This document shows positions 25,038 to 33,632 of a stretch of DNA of 64,000 nucleotides, piece after piece. Location: contig NZ_CP118574.1 in the NCBI RefSeq assembly GCF_028898845.1, forward strand, positions 9,101,001 to 9,165,000. Reading direction: 5' to 3'. This DNA comes from Streptomyces sp. WZ-12. Lineage in GTDB: Bacteria > Actinomycetota > Actinomycetes > Streptomycetales > Streptomycetaceae. The translations under genes were made by a program, and so were the position numbers. The notes beneath the pieces are model-generated. The model saw nothing but the letters and a program-made list of their open reading frames with translations. It searched no databases and was not told the origin of the DNA. Numbering within the stretch: position 1 is the first letter of the stretch; each line of letters begins with the position of its first letter.

Positions 25038-27670
25038 GCATGGTCGGGGAAGGCTTCTCGGTGCTTCCCGCCGAGCAGCGGACACTGCTGCTGCGCATGA
25101 ACGAGGTGACCGGGCCGATCCCGCCGGGCACCGTGGACCAGGCGGTCGCGGCACTGGCGGCCGAACGGGGCGACGCGCTCGCCGCGCTCGGCCCCGGCCA
25201 CCGGCGGACCAGGGCCGCGCTGCTCGCCGCCGCCGACGGCGTCGCCGCGGCACTGGGCCGGCAGGCGGTGCGGGCGGGGGACCGGGTGGCCCTGTGCGTC
25301 GAGCCGGGCGCCGACCAACTGACCGGCCTGCTCGGCATCCTGCGCGCGGGCGCGGTACCGGTGCCCGTGGACCCCGGCCGACCACAGCTCTCCCGCTGGC
25401 GGCAGCTCGACCGCGGCGGGATCTCGGCGTGCGTCTCGCAGTCCTGGTTGCTGGACCGGCTGAGCTGGCCGGAGGGGACCGCCACGACGGCGCTCGACCG
25501 GGTGCCGGCGGCGGCTCCCGCCGACCCGCCGCCCCGCGACCAGCGGGACCCCGCGGTGGTACTCCCCGACGGCGACGCCGGGGCGGCGATGAGCCACCGG
25601 GAACTGCTCAACATGACGGCCGATCTTGGCGACCGGTTCGGGCTCGGACCGGACGACCGGATCCTGGCCCTCACCCCGATCGCCTCCGGGCCGGGAATCA
25701 GGGAGAGTTGCCTCGGTCTGCTCACCGGCGCCGCGCTGGTCTTCGGCGAGGACATCGACCTGCGGGAGCCCACCGCCTGGCTCGATCTGCTGGCCCGGGA
25801 GCGGATCACCGTGTGGAACTCCACGCCGACCCTGCTGGAACTGCTGCTCACCCAGGTGGAGCGCCGGGGCGAGCGGCTGCCCGAGCCGCTGCGGCTGGTA
25901 CTGCTGGGCGGGGAGCTGCTGACCGGTGCCCTGCTCGGGCGCCTGCGCCAACTCTCCGGCCCGGAGCTCGTCGTCGCCAACCTCTCCGCCGCCGAGGAGC
26001 ACGGCGCCTGGGTCGCCTGCTGCCAACTCTCCGACGCGGAAGCGGAGATGGCCGCGGCGCCGATCGGCGGTCCGCTGCGCAACCAACGCCTCCACGTGCT
26101 GGCCGACAACGGCGGGATCTGCCCGCTCTGGGTCACCGGGCAGGTGCACTACGGCGGCCTGGCCGCGGACTGCGCGCGGCACCGGTCCGCCACCGCCACC
26201 GACAGGTGGCCCGCCCATCCGGAGTCCGGCGAACGCCTGCTGCCCACCGCCTCGTTCGGCCGGGTGCTCCCGACGGGCACGGTGGAGACCGTCGGACACG
26301 CCTCGGCACAGCTCCTCGTGCACGGCAGGCGACTCCATCTGCACGACACGGAAGTGGCGCTGGCCTCGACGGACGGGGTGCGGGCCGCCGCGGTGGTCAC
26401 GGTGGCCGGCGAGAGCGCGCTCGGCTTCGTCCGGCTCGCGCCCGGGACGAGCCGCACCGGACAGGACCTGCTCGACCACCTGCGCCGCAAGGTCTCTCCG
26501 TACCTGCTGCCCAGCAGGATCGAGATCCTGGACGCCTTCCCCCTCACCCCCGACGGCAGGGTGGACCGCGACCGGCTCGCCACGATCGGAGAGACGACGC
26601 CCGCACCCGTCGCCGACCGGCCACCGGTGGCGGCGGACGACCGGGCACTGCTGGCCTCGGCCACCGAAATCGCCTGCCGGGTCCTCGCGTTGGACGAGAT
26701 CGACCCGGAGACGAACCTGATCGACCTGGGCGCCACGTCGGTGGAGCTGGTGCGGCTGGCCACCGTGATCGAGGAGGAGCTGGGGATCGACGTCGCGGTC
26801 GAGGAACTGCTGCGGTTCCCCTCGATCGCGGTGCTGGTCGGCCCGCATCTCACCACGGACGCCGCACCGTCCGCGCGCGAGCCGGACGCCGAACCATCCG
26901 CCGACGAAGCCGACGAAGGGGAATTGCTCGTCGACCTGGTGGCGCGCCAGGCGTTCAAGGACACCCACCGCGGCATCCGACAGGAGTACGACGAGGTCGC
27001 CGGGACCGCCCTCGGCGGCGCGGCGGATCCACGGATCACCGGGCGCCGCAGCCACCGGCGGTTCGCGCCCGCCCCCGTCGCCTTCGCCGCACTCGCGGCC
27101 CTGCTCGGCGCCGTGCGCCGGAGCCAGTACGAGGGAGAGGCCAAGTACTGGTACCCCTCGGCCGGCAGCGCCTACCCACTGGGCGTCTACGTCGACGTCG
27201 CACCGGGCCGGGTGACGGACCTGGACGCGGGAACCTACTACCTCCACCCCGCCCGCGCCGAACTCGTTCCCGTCCACACCGGCCACCGCGTGCCGGCCAC
27301 CGCACACGCCGAGATCAATCAGCCGGCGCTGCACCAGTCGGCGTTCGTCCTCTACCTGATTGCCAGAATGGACGCCATCACCCCGCTCTACGGCGAACTG
27401 GCCTGGGACTTCTCGGTGTTCGAGGCGGGAGCGATGACCCAGCTCCTGATGATGGTCGCGGCGGACACCGGCCTCGGCCTCTGCCCGATCGGCACGCTGG
27501 ACCCCGACGCGCTGCGCGCACCGCTACGGCTCCGTCCCCACGACCGGTTCGTGCACGCCCTGCTCGGCGGCACCCCGGACGTCAGCGCCGACCGGCCGGG
27601 CCGCCGTCGGACCCCCGACCCCGTCGACCGGCCGGGCCGCACCGCGCGGCAGGAAGGCCCACGGACATGA
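25034..27670 (+). CDS. blmIII: NRPS degenerate A-PCP-oxidase (bithiazole maturation)
   Basis: This 878-residue protein has an adenylation-like domain (about 1-520), a PCP (LGATS, Ser569) and a flavin oxidase domain (about 660-855) of the nitroreductase-like McbC/Ox type, with RRSHRRF and YPSAGSAYP. The A domain lacks the TSGSTG loop; LPDGDAGA stands there instead. It also lacks the YRTGD core and most pocket motifs, so it cannot activate an amino acid. The same holds for BlmIII, whose PCP is charged in trans by the Cys A domain of BlmIV. The Ox domain oxidises thiazolines to thiazoles. Two ATGs (25034 and 25040) are in frame; the first overlaps the previous stop. Confidence 0.93.
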   Translation: MSMVGEGFSVLPAEQRTLLLRMNEVTGPIPPGTVDQAVAALAAERGDALAALGPGHRRTRAALLAAADGVAAALGRQAVRAGDRVALCVEPGADQLTGLLGILRAGAVPVPVDPGRPQLSRWRQLDRGGISACVSQSWLLDRLSWPEGTATTALDRVPAAAPADPPPRDQRDPAVVLPDGDAGAAMSHRELLNMTADLGDRFGLGPDDRILALTPIASGPGIRESCLGLLTGAALVFGEDIDLREPTAWLDLLARERITVWNSTPTLLELLLTQVERRGERLPEPLRLVLLGGELLTGALLGRLRQLSGPELVVANLSAAEEHGAWVACCQLSDAEAEMAAAPIGGPLRNQRLHVLADNGGICPLWVTGQVHYGGLAADCARHRSATATDRWPAHPESGERLLPTASFGRVLPTGTVETVGHASAQLLVHGRRLHLHDTEVALASTDGVRAAAVVTVAGESALGFVRLAPGTSRTGQDLLDHLRRKVSPYLLPSRIEILDAFPLTPDGRVDRDRLATIGETTPAPVADRPPVAADDRALLASATEIACRVLALDEIDPETNLIDLGATSVELVRLATVIEEELGIDVAVEELLRFPSIAVLVGPHLTTDAAPSAREPDAEPSADEADEGELLVDLVARQAFKDTHRGIRQEYDEVAGTALGGAADPRITGRRSHRRFAPAPVAFAALAALLGAVRRSQYEGEAKYWYPSAGSAYPLGVYVDVAPGRVTDLDAGTYYLHPARAELVPVHTGHRVPATAHAEINQPALHQSAFVLYLIARMDAITPLYGELAWDFSVFEAGAMTQLLMMVAADTGLGLCPIGTLDPDALRAPLRLRPHDRFVHALLGGTPDVSADRPGRRRTPDPVDRPGRTARQEGPRT

Positions 27671-28713
27671 CGGCGGGCACCGGCGGTCCCCGACCCGGTC
27701 AGCGGCGCCGGGTGTCCTCCCACCCTAAGGACTGGGTGCGGGCGGTCGGACCACCGGCCGGTGCGACCCTGCCGCTGCGGGTGCTCGCCGGGGAACCGGG
27801 CGTCGACCTGGCACATTGGGCCGCCCACTCGACGCAGCGGGTGCGCACCTGGCTGGACGAGCACGGCGCGGTGCTCTTCCGGGGCTTCGGTGTCGACCTG
27901 GAGCGCTTCGGCACGGCGCTGCGCGCACTGGCCGGCGACCCGAGCCCCTACCTGGAACGGTCCTCGCCGCGGACCGAACTCGGCGACCGGGTCTACACCG
28001 CCACCGACCACCCCGCCGACCAGCCGATCGCGATGCACCACGAGAACTCCTACCAACGGGAGTTCCCGCAGTGCCTGGTGTTCTGCTGCCTGCGCCCGGC
28101 GGCGACCGGCGGCGCAACCCCGCTGGCGGACGCCAGAAGGGTGCTCGGCCGGATCCGGCCCGACGTGCGCGCCGAATTCGCCGAGCGCGGGGTGCGCTAC
28201 GTCCGCAACTTCGGGACCGGTCTGGGAGTGGGCTGGCGCGAGGCGTTCCAGACCGACCAGCGCGCACGGGTCGAACGGCACTGCCGGGAACGGGACATCG
28301 AGGTCGAATGGGTCGGCGGCGACCGCCTGCGGACCGTCCAGGTGCGGCCCGCCCTCGCCGTGCACCCCGGCACCGGTGCCCGGGTGTGGTTCAACCACGC
28401 GGTCTTCTTCCACGTCAGCAGCCTGCCGGCGGAGGTCCGCGCGGCGGTCCGGGCCCAGTTCGCCGAGGCGGACCTGCCGGTCAACTCCTACTACGGAGAC
28501 GGCGAACCGATCCCGGACGGGGTGCTCGATCACCTCCGGGCGGCCTATGCGGCCGAGCGGACCGCGGTGCCGTGGCAGGCCGGCGACCTGCTCCTGGTGG
28601 ACAACCTGCTGGCCGCGCACGGCCGGGAACCCTACACCGGCGACCGCCTGGTAGCGGTCGCCATGACCGGTCCACTGTCCTGGGACGCGGCGCGGGCCGA
28701 GGTGGTCCGATGA
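27667..28713 (+). CDS. SyrP-like non-heme iron/2-oxoglutarate oxygenase
   Basis: This is a 348-residue TauD/TfdA-superfamily protein. MHHEN at 123-127 supplies the HxE iron ligands, and AAHGREPY contributes the distal His318 and, a few residues later, the 2-oxoglutarate Arg. The HxE rather than HxD form is typical of SyrP-like enzymes that beta-hydroxylate carrier-bound amino acids. The bleomycin cluster also contains a SyrP-like gene. Candidate substrates are the His-derived residue (beta-hydroxyhistidine in bleomycin) or an Asn unit; the sequence alone does not decide. The start ATG overlaps the upstream stop and the 3' end overlaps the next ATG. Confidence 0.85.
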   Translation: MTAGTGGPRPGQRRRVSSHPKDWVRAVGPPAGATLPLRVLAGEPGVDLAHWAAHSTQRVRTWLDEHGAVLFRGFGVDLERFGTALRALAGDPSPYLERSSPRTELGDRVYTATDHPADQPIAMHHENSYQREFPQCLVFCCLRPAATGGATPLADARRVLGRIRPDVRAEFAERGVRYVRNFGTGLGVGWREAFQTDQRARVERHCRERDIEVEWVGGDRLRTVQVRPALAVHPGTGARVWFNHAVFFHVSSLPAEVRAAVRAQFAEADLPVNSYYGDGEPIPDGVLDHLRAAYAAERTAVPWQAGDLLLVDNLLAAHGREPYTGDRLVAVAMTGPLSWDAARAEVVR

Positions 28714-29993
28714 GGGCACGACGGCCCGAGCGCATCCCCCCGTCCCTCGGCGCGCTCCTGGAAACCGGGACGGGACGGCACGTCCGGGCACTCCAGACGG
28801 ACGGCGAGCTGGACACCGACCGACTGGCCGCCGCGGTGCGCACGGTGGCCGCCGCGCCGCCGTTCGCCGGCTTCGCCCCCGACCTGCGCCGGCACGCCGC
28901 GGACGCTCTCGGGCCGGGCGATCCCGCGACCTGCTGCGTGGCGCTGCTCAGGGCCGAGCGCGACCGTCCGGTGGACCGCGACGGCGGACCGCCGAACCGG
29001 TTCCACTGGGTGCCCCTCGCCGAACGCCGGCACGTACTCGGCCTGGTCGCGCCGCGGGACGCGCTCGACGCGCGCTCCCTGTACATGGCGCTCGGGGCGG
29101 TGCTCCAGGCGTACTTCGGCCGGTTCCGGGCCGCGGCCTACCGTGACCCCACCGAGCTGGCCGGCTTCGACCCGGTCGGCAGACCCACCGCGGACGAGGC
29201 CCGACGGCGCTGGTGGAGCAGGGAGTTCCCGCGCTACGCGACCCCCGTGCACGACCCCCGGTCGACCCACCGCCGGGTACTCCACACCGCGCGCCTGCGC
29301 ATCGACGCGCAGCGCTGGGCGACGCTGACCGGCGGCAGCGGCCCCCTGGGCGCCAGCGGCTCGCTCGCGGTCGTCGCCCTGCTGGCCTGGTGCCTGCGCG
29401 CACAGGGCAGGCCGAGCACCGGCTTCTGCTGCGAGTTCGACCTGCGGGACCGCTACGAACTCGGCCAGGTCCTCGGCCCGTTCACCGACCGACTGGCCTT
29501 CCGCGTCGACCTCGACGGCCTGCACAGCCCGGCCTTCTCCGAGGTCATGCGGCGGACCCAAGCGGGCTTCCTGGACTCGGTGGTGCACTACCTGCCCTAC
29601 CCGCGCCTACTGGACCACGGCGTGCGCACCGGTGCGCTGCGCACGCCGCACACCGCCGCGCTCTGGGACGTCACCGTGCACTTCTGCCGGAACCCGCCGC
29701 GCAGCGCCCGCACCAAGAACGAGCGGGCACCGGCCGGCGGCCCCTCGGTCGAGCTCTTCAGGGAGGCCGAACTGCTCAGCCACGCGGGCCAATCGGGCGC
29801 CGCGCCGACCGACGGCGCGTTGCTCGACGTCCACATCGGCGAACTCGACGACGACATGGTGCTCGTCCTCGACTACGTCCAGCCCGACTTCACCGCAGCC
29901 GCCGCGGTCCAACTGCTCGACCAGCTCGGATGGTTGATCGACCGGGTCAGCACCGACCCGGCGGCACCACTGCCGGTCCCCAGCCAACGATGA
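28710..29993 (+). CDS. blmII: Discrete condensation-domain-like protein lacking HHxxxDG
   Basis: This 427-residue stand-alone protein has a condensation-domain-like second half (EFDLRDRYELG, LGPFTDRLAFRVDL, the acceptor-side latch region). At the position of the catalytic HHxxxDG there is APRDALD near residue 118, so both histidines are missing. The cluster for bleomycin also encodes discrete C proteins (BlmII, BlmXI) of unproven function, and size and position favour BlmII. A scaffolding role or non-amide chemistry in pyrimidoblamic acid assembly or in amine release is possible. The gene overlaps both neighbours' coupling signals (ATGA at the start; an MbtH gene 13 bases downstream). Confidence 0.72.
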   Translation: MRARRPERIPPSLGALLETGTGRHVRALQTDGELDTDRLAAAVRTVAAAPPFAGFAPDLRRHAADALGPGDPATCCVALLRAERDRPVDRDGGPPNRFHWVPLAERRHVLGLVAPRDALDARSLYMALGAVLQAYFGRFRAAAYRDPTELAGFDPVGRPTADEARRRWWSREFPRYATPVHDPRSTHRRVLHTARLRIDAQRWATLTGGSGPLGASGSLAVVALLAWCLRAQGRPSTGFCCEFDLRDRYELGQVLGPFTDRLAFRVDLDGLHSPAFSEVMRRTQAGFLDSVVHYLPYPRLLDHGVRTGALRTPHTAALWDVTVHFCRNPPRSARTKNERAPAGGPSVELFREAELLSHAGQSGAAPTDGALLDVHIGELDDDMVLVLDYVQPDFTAAAAVQLLDQLGWLIDRVSTDPAAPLPVPSQR

Positions 29994-30006
29994 GGAGCAC
30001 CGCCCC

Positions 30007-30582
30007 ATGACCGAGACCGTGGACGAGCGCACCTACCACGTGGTGCGCAACGCCGAGGAACAGTATTCGATCTGGCCCACCGATCAGGACGTGCCCGACG
30101 GCTGGACCACGGTCGGCAAGACCGGGGGACGCGAGGAGTGCCTGTCCTACATCGGTGAGGTCTGGACCGACATGCGCCCGTTGAGCCTGCGCACCTTCAT
30201 GGCGGAGCACCCCGACGGGCTGTCCGAAGACGTGCCCGAGGACCCGTTCGAGGGCACGCCGACCCTGGTGGAGCGGCTGACCACCGGTACCCACCCGATC
30301 GAGGTCTCGCTCCGCCCCGACCGCACCGCCGCCGCGTTCAAGGAGTCGATCGACCGCGGCTATGTCTTCCTCCGGTTCGCGGGCACCGACGGCGGCACCG
30401 AACTCGGGATCGAGCTGGCCGAGGGGGACTACGAGCAGGCCGGGGCGGACTTCGCCGCCGGCACCGGAACGGTCCGGATCGGCGGACAACTGGAGCTGGA
30501 CTTCGTGCCGTTGACCTGCGCCGCCACCGTTGACCTCGGCACCCTCACCGGTCAGGCGAGCCTGGCACGCCGCCCGGAGTGA
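30007..30582 (+). CDS. MbtH-like protein with C-terminal beta-rich extension
   Basis: Residues 1-62 of 191 are a full MbtH-like domain: a VVRNAEEQYSIWP start, PDGW, the conserved ECLSYI and WTDMRPLSLR. MbtH proteins bind adenylation domains and are needed for their folding or activity. Normal family members are about 65-75 residues; this one carries about 125 more. The tail (from about residue 90) is predicted beta-rich from its alternating pattern and loosely recalls the DUF5990-like protein encoded at 40231. GAGGAG precedes the ATG. It probably serves the Ser, Asn, Thr, beta-Ala or Cys A domains in this operon. The tail function is unknown. Confidence 0.85.
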   Translation: MTETVDERTYHVVRNAEEQYSIWPTDQDVPDGWTTVGKTGGREECLSYIGEVWTDMRPLSLRTFMAEHPDGLSEDVPEDPFEGTPTLVERLTTGTHPIEVSLRPDRTAAAFKESIDRGYVFLRFAGTDGGTELGIELAEGDYEQAGADFAAGTGTVRIGGQLELDFVPLTCAATVDLGTLTGQASLARRPE

Positions 30583-31733
30583 TGGCGGTGGACGGCGTGT
30601 GTGTCCTCGCCCGCCTCGTGGAGCCGGGGCTCGGCGACCTGGTGCAGCGCAACATCGCGTTGGCCCTGCTCCGCCGGGCCTTCCCGACGGCCCGGCTCAC
30701 CATGGTCACCGGCAGCACGGTGGCGGGACGGTTCGCGGAGTTCTTCGCGCGGCACAGCTATGCGACGGACGTGCTGGAGTGCCCGGACCCGGGCGACCCG
30801 GACCCGGATCGGTGGGCACGGTTCCACGCTCAACTGGCCGCGCTCGGCGCACGGGTGTGCTTCGTCGATCCGGACAGCCGCGGTCTGGGCGCACCGGAGG
30901 CACGGCGGGCCGGCATCCCGGTCCGCCTGGGACTGAGTGGCCCCGGTACCGCTCCCGGCGACCTCACCGACCCGCTCCGGCTGCCCCCGCCCCTGCTGGG
31001 CCGGGCCGACCTGTTCGACCACGCGTCGGCGCTGGCCGCGACGCTCGGCCTGACCGGCGGGCTCCGGCCGGGCGCCGTGGTACCGCCACTGCCGAGAACC
31101 GGCCAGCCGCCGCCGGACCTGCCCGTCGGCGTACCGCGGCTCGCCGTGCACCCCGGCGGCGCTCCGCACTGGAACCGCCGATGGCCGCCCGACCGCTACG
31201 CCGAACTGTGCCGCCGCGCGATCGGTCAACACGGCGCCGTCTGCTACCTGCTGGGCACCGGCGAGGAGCGCGCGGACCTGCTCGCCCTGGCCGGCGCCAT
31301 CACGGCCGGACGACCGACGGCGGCCGTCGAGGTGGTCACCGGCCGCAGCCTCGACCGGACGGCGAACCTGCTGGCCGAGATGGACCTGTTGGTCGGCAAC
31401 GACTCCGCGCTCGCCCACATCGCCGCCGCGGTGCGCCTGCCGACCGTGGTCCTGTACGGCCCCACCGGCACCCAGTTCCTCTGGGCCAGGATCTACCCGC
31501 ACCACCACGGGGTGTCGCTGCGTTACCCGTGCCAGTCGGCCACCCATCGGCCCGACGAACTGGCCGGCCGGCGCTGTGCGCACGACTGCCCGATCCCCTA
31601 CTCCTCGGCCGCGGGGCGCTATCCGAGGTGTCTGTCCGACATCGGGGTCGACCAGGTGTGGGCCGTGGCGTCACGGCTGCTCGGGACGGCGACGTCCGAG
31701 CCGGGGAAAGCGGAGGTCTCGGGTGCGCACTGA
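30582..31733 (+). CDS. blmE: GT9 heptosyltransferase-like glycosyltransferase
   Basis: This 383-residue protein resembles ADP-heptose:LPS heptosyltransferases. It has LGDLVQRNIALALLRR at the N-terminus, HPGGAPHWNRRWPPDRYAEL in the middle and GNDSALAHIAAA with LYGPT in the nucleotide-sugar half. Actinomycetes lack LPS, so a secondary-metabolite role is expected. BlmE of the bleomycin cluster belongs to this family and acts in assembling the gulose-mannose disaccharide. An in-frame GTG at 30579 is an alternative start; ATG 30582 overlaps the upstream TGA. It precedes the carbamoyltransferase and is followed by the discrete PCP and the sugar-nucleotide gene. Confidence 0.86.
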   Translation: MAVDGVCVLARLVEPGLGDLVQRNIALALLRRAFPTARLTMVTGSTVAGRFAEFFARHSYATDVLECPDPGDPDPDRWARFHAQLAALGARVCFVDPDSRGLGAPEARRAGIPVRLGLSGPGTAPGDLTDPLRLPPPLLGRADLFDHASALAATLGLTGGLRPGAVVPPLPRTGQPPPDLPVGVPRLAVHPGGAPHWNRRWPPDRYAELCRRAIGQHGAVCYLLGTGEERADLLALAGAITAGRPTAAVEVVTGRSLDRTANLLAEMDLLVGNDSALAHIAAAVRLPTVVLYGPTGTQFLWARIYPHHHGVSLRYPCQSATHRPDELAGRRCAHDCPIPYSSAAGRYPRCLSDIGVDQVWAVASRLLGTATSEPGKAEVSGAH

Positions 31734-33351
31734 ACCCCCGGCGGCATCGGTCCGGAACATCCTGTCGATCAACTTCAACCACGACGGCGCCGCGGTCCTG
31801 CTGTCCGAGGGAAGGATGGCGGGCTTCGTCAGCACCGAACGCTTCTCCCGGCGCAAGAAACACCCGGGGCTGCGCGCCGCCGACCTGGCCGAACTGCTCG
31901 ACCAGGCCGGCCTCGCGCTGTCCGACGTGGACCATGTGCTGCTCTGCAATCTGCACACCATGGATTCGCCGGACATCGTCCTGCTGCACGGCTCGGACCT
32001 CAAGGAGACCTGGCCGGAGTTCTGGGTGGACCAGCGCCATGCCCGGGTCGCCATCGACGGCACGCGCCTGCCGTGCACCGTCAACCCCGAACACCACCTG
32101 CTGCACGCCGCGGCCAGCTTCTACACCTCGCCGTTCGACTCCGCGGTCTCGGTGGCCATCGATCCCATCGGCTGCCGCGCCTACCTGGGCCGGGGCACCA
32201 AGCTGTATCCGCTGCGGCGCGATTTCGACGCGTGGTTCAACGCCAACGTCGGCTACTGCTACGTCGCCGAGCGGCTGTTCGGGACCAGCATCGTCGGCGC
32301 GGGCAAGGTGATGGGGCTGGCTCCCTACGGCGCCACCGACGCACCCGAAATGCCGGCCTCGGCCGGGATCAAGAGCTTCGAGGAGTTGGTCGCCCTCGCC
32401 GACCGGGACCCGGTCCCGATCACGGTGGGGGACCGGCAGCTCAACGCGCGGTTGGCGTACTACGTGCAGCGCGGACTGGACGAACAGATGCGGACGCTGT
32501 TCGCCGAGCTCGGCCCGATCGCCGTCCGCAACCGGATCGGGCGCAACCTGTGCCTGTCCGGCGGCACCTCGCTGAACGTGGTCGCCACCGAACCGGCCTT
32601 CGCCGCCTCGGAGTTCGAGCGGATCCACTTCCACCCGGCCTGCGGCGACGACGGCACCGCCATCGGCGCCGCCCTGTGGTACTGGCACCACGTCCTGGGA
32701 AATCCGAGGCGCCAGCACCACAACACCGAGCTGATGTACTCGGTCCGGACCTACTCCGCCGAGGCCGAGCGGCGTGCCCTGCACGAGTACGCGAGCGAAC
32801 TGCACGTGGACACCGTCGACGACTACCTCGGCAGGACCGCCGACCTGCTCGCCGACGGCGCGGTCGTCGGCTGGTTCGACGGCGCCAGCGAGATCGGCCC
32901 CCGGGCACTGGGGCACCGCAGCATCCTCGCCGACCCGAGGAGCCCGACCATGCGCCACCGGCTCAACGCGCAGATCAAACTCCGGGAGCACTTCCGGCCG
33001 TTCGCGCCGGCGGTCCTCAACGAACGGGCGACCGACTGGTTCGGATTCGCCGACAGCCCGTTCATGCTGCGCGCCTCACCGGTGCGCAGGCCGACGGTGC
33101 CCGCGGTCACCCATGTCGACGGCACCGCACGGCTCCAGACCGTCCGCCGCGAGGACAACCCGGCCTACTACGACGTGATCCGCGCCTTCGAAGCGCGCAC
33201 CGGGGTGCCCCTGCTGCTCAACACGAGCCTCAACACCAAGGGGGAGCCGATCGCGGAGACCCCCAAAGACGCGGTGCGCACCCTGTTGGAGGCCGGCCTG
33301 GACTACCTGGTGCTGCCGCACACCCTCGTCAGCCGGCGGAGGCGGCCATGA
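31723..33351 (+). CDS. blmD: O-carbamoyltransferase (NodU/TobZ family)
   Basis: GTG at 31723 is preceded by GGAGG at the right distance and gives 542 residues. Motifs include INFNHDGA and the metal-site stretch NPEHHLLHAA near residue 122, both of the Kae1-like domain, then LCLSGGTSLN, EIGPRALGHRSI and LLLNTSLNTKGEP of the YrdC-like C-terminal half. The family transfers carbamoyl from carbamoyl phosphate, through carbamoyl-AMP, to a sugar hydroxyl. In bleomycins the mannose carries a 3-O-carbamoyl group attributed to BlmD. It overlaps the upstream glycosyltransferase gene by 11 bases. Confidence 0.92.
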   Translation: MRTEPPAASVRNILSINFNHDGAAVLLSEGRMAGFVSTERFSRRKKHPGLRAADLAELLDQAGLALSDVDHVLLCNLHTMDSPDIVLLHGSDLKETWPEFWVDQRHARVAIDGTRLPCTVNPEHHLLHAAASFYTSPFDSAVSVAIDPIGCRAYLGRGTKLYPLRRDFDAWFNANVGYCYVAERLFGTSIVGAGKVMGLAPYGATDAPEMPASAGIKSFEELVALADRDPVPITVGDRQLNARLAYYVQRGLDEQMRTLFAELGPIAVRNRIGRNLCLSGGTSLNVVATEPAFAASEFERIHFHPACGDDGTAIGAALWYWHHVLGNPRRQHHNTELMYSVRTYSAEAERRALHEYASELHVDTVDDYLGRTADLLADGAVVGWFDGASEIGPRALGHRSILADPRSPTMRHRLNAQIKLREHFRPFAPAVLNERATDWFGFADSPFMLRASPVRRPTVPAVTHVDGTARLQTVRREDNPAYYDVIRAFEARTGVPLLLNTSLNTKGEPIAETPKDAVRTLLEAGLDYLVLPHTLVSRRRRP

Positions 33352-33632
33352 GTTCCGGCATCAGGGGGTGGTACCAACGGCGCCGACTCGAACGCGAGTT
33401 GACCGGACCGTGGTGTGCGGCACTACGGCTGGAACGGATCGGCCGCACCCAGCGGTTCCTGGACCTCGGCGGCGATTCGGTCGCCGCCGTCCGGCTCATC
33501 AGCGCGGTCGAGGAGCGGCTCGGGGTGAGCCTGTCCGTCCGCGTCCTGATGGAGACCCAGTCCATCGCCGGGATGGCCGACCACATCCAACGGCGGTCCG
33601 GTGCCGAACGGGGGCCGGGCCGTGACGAGTGA
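33348..33632 (+). CDS. blmI: Discrete (type II) peptidyl carrier protein
   Basis: This 94-residue protein consists essentially of one PCP. DLGGDSVAAVRL carries the pantetheine serine, followed by the usual helix II/III region (VRVLMETQSIAGM). It is free-standing with no fused domain, like BlmI, a type II PCP from the bleomycin cluster. Which A domain charges it is not visible. It may carry an intermediate for a stand-alone tailoring enzyme, such as one of the hydroxylases encoded nearby. The ATG overlaps the upstream stop and the 3' end overlaps the next gene. Confidence 0.88.
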   Translation: MSSGIRGWYQRRRLERELTGPWCAALRLERIGRTQRFLDLGGDSVAAVRLISAVEERLGVSLSVRVLMETQSIAGMADHIQRRSGAERGPGRDE

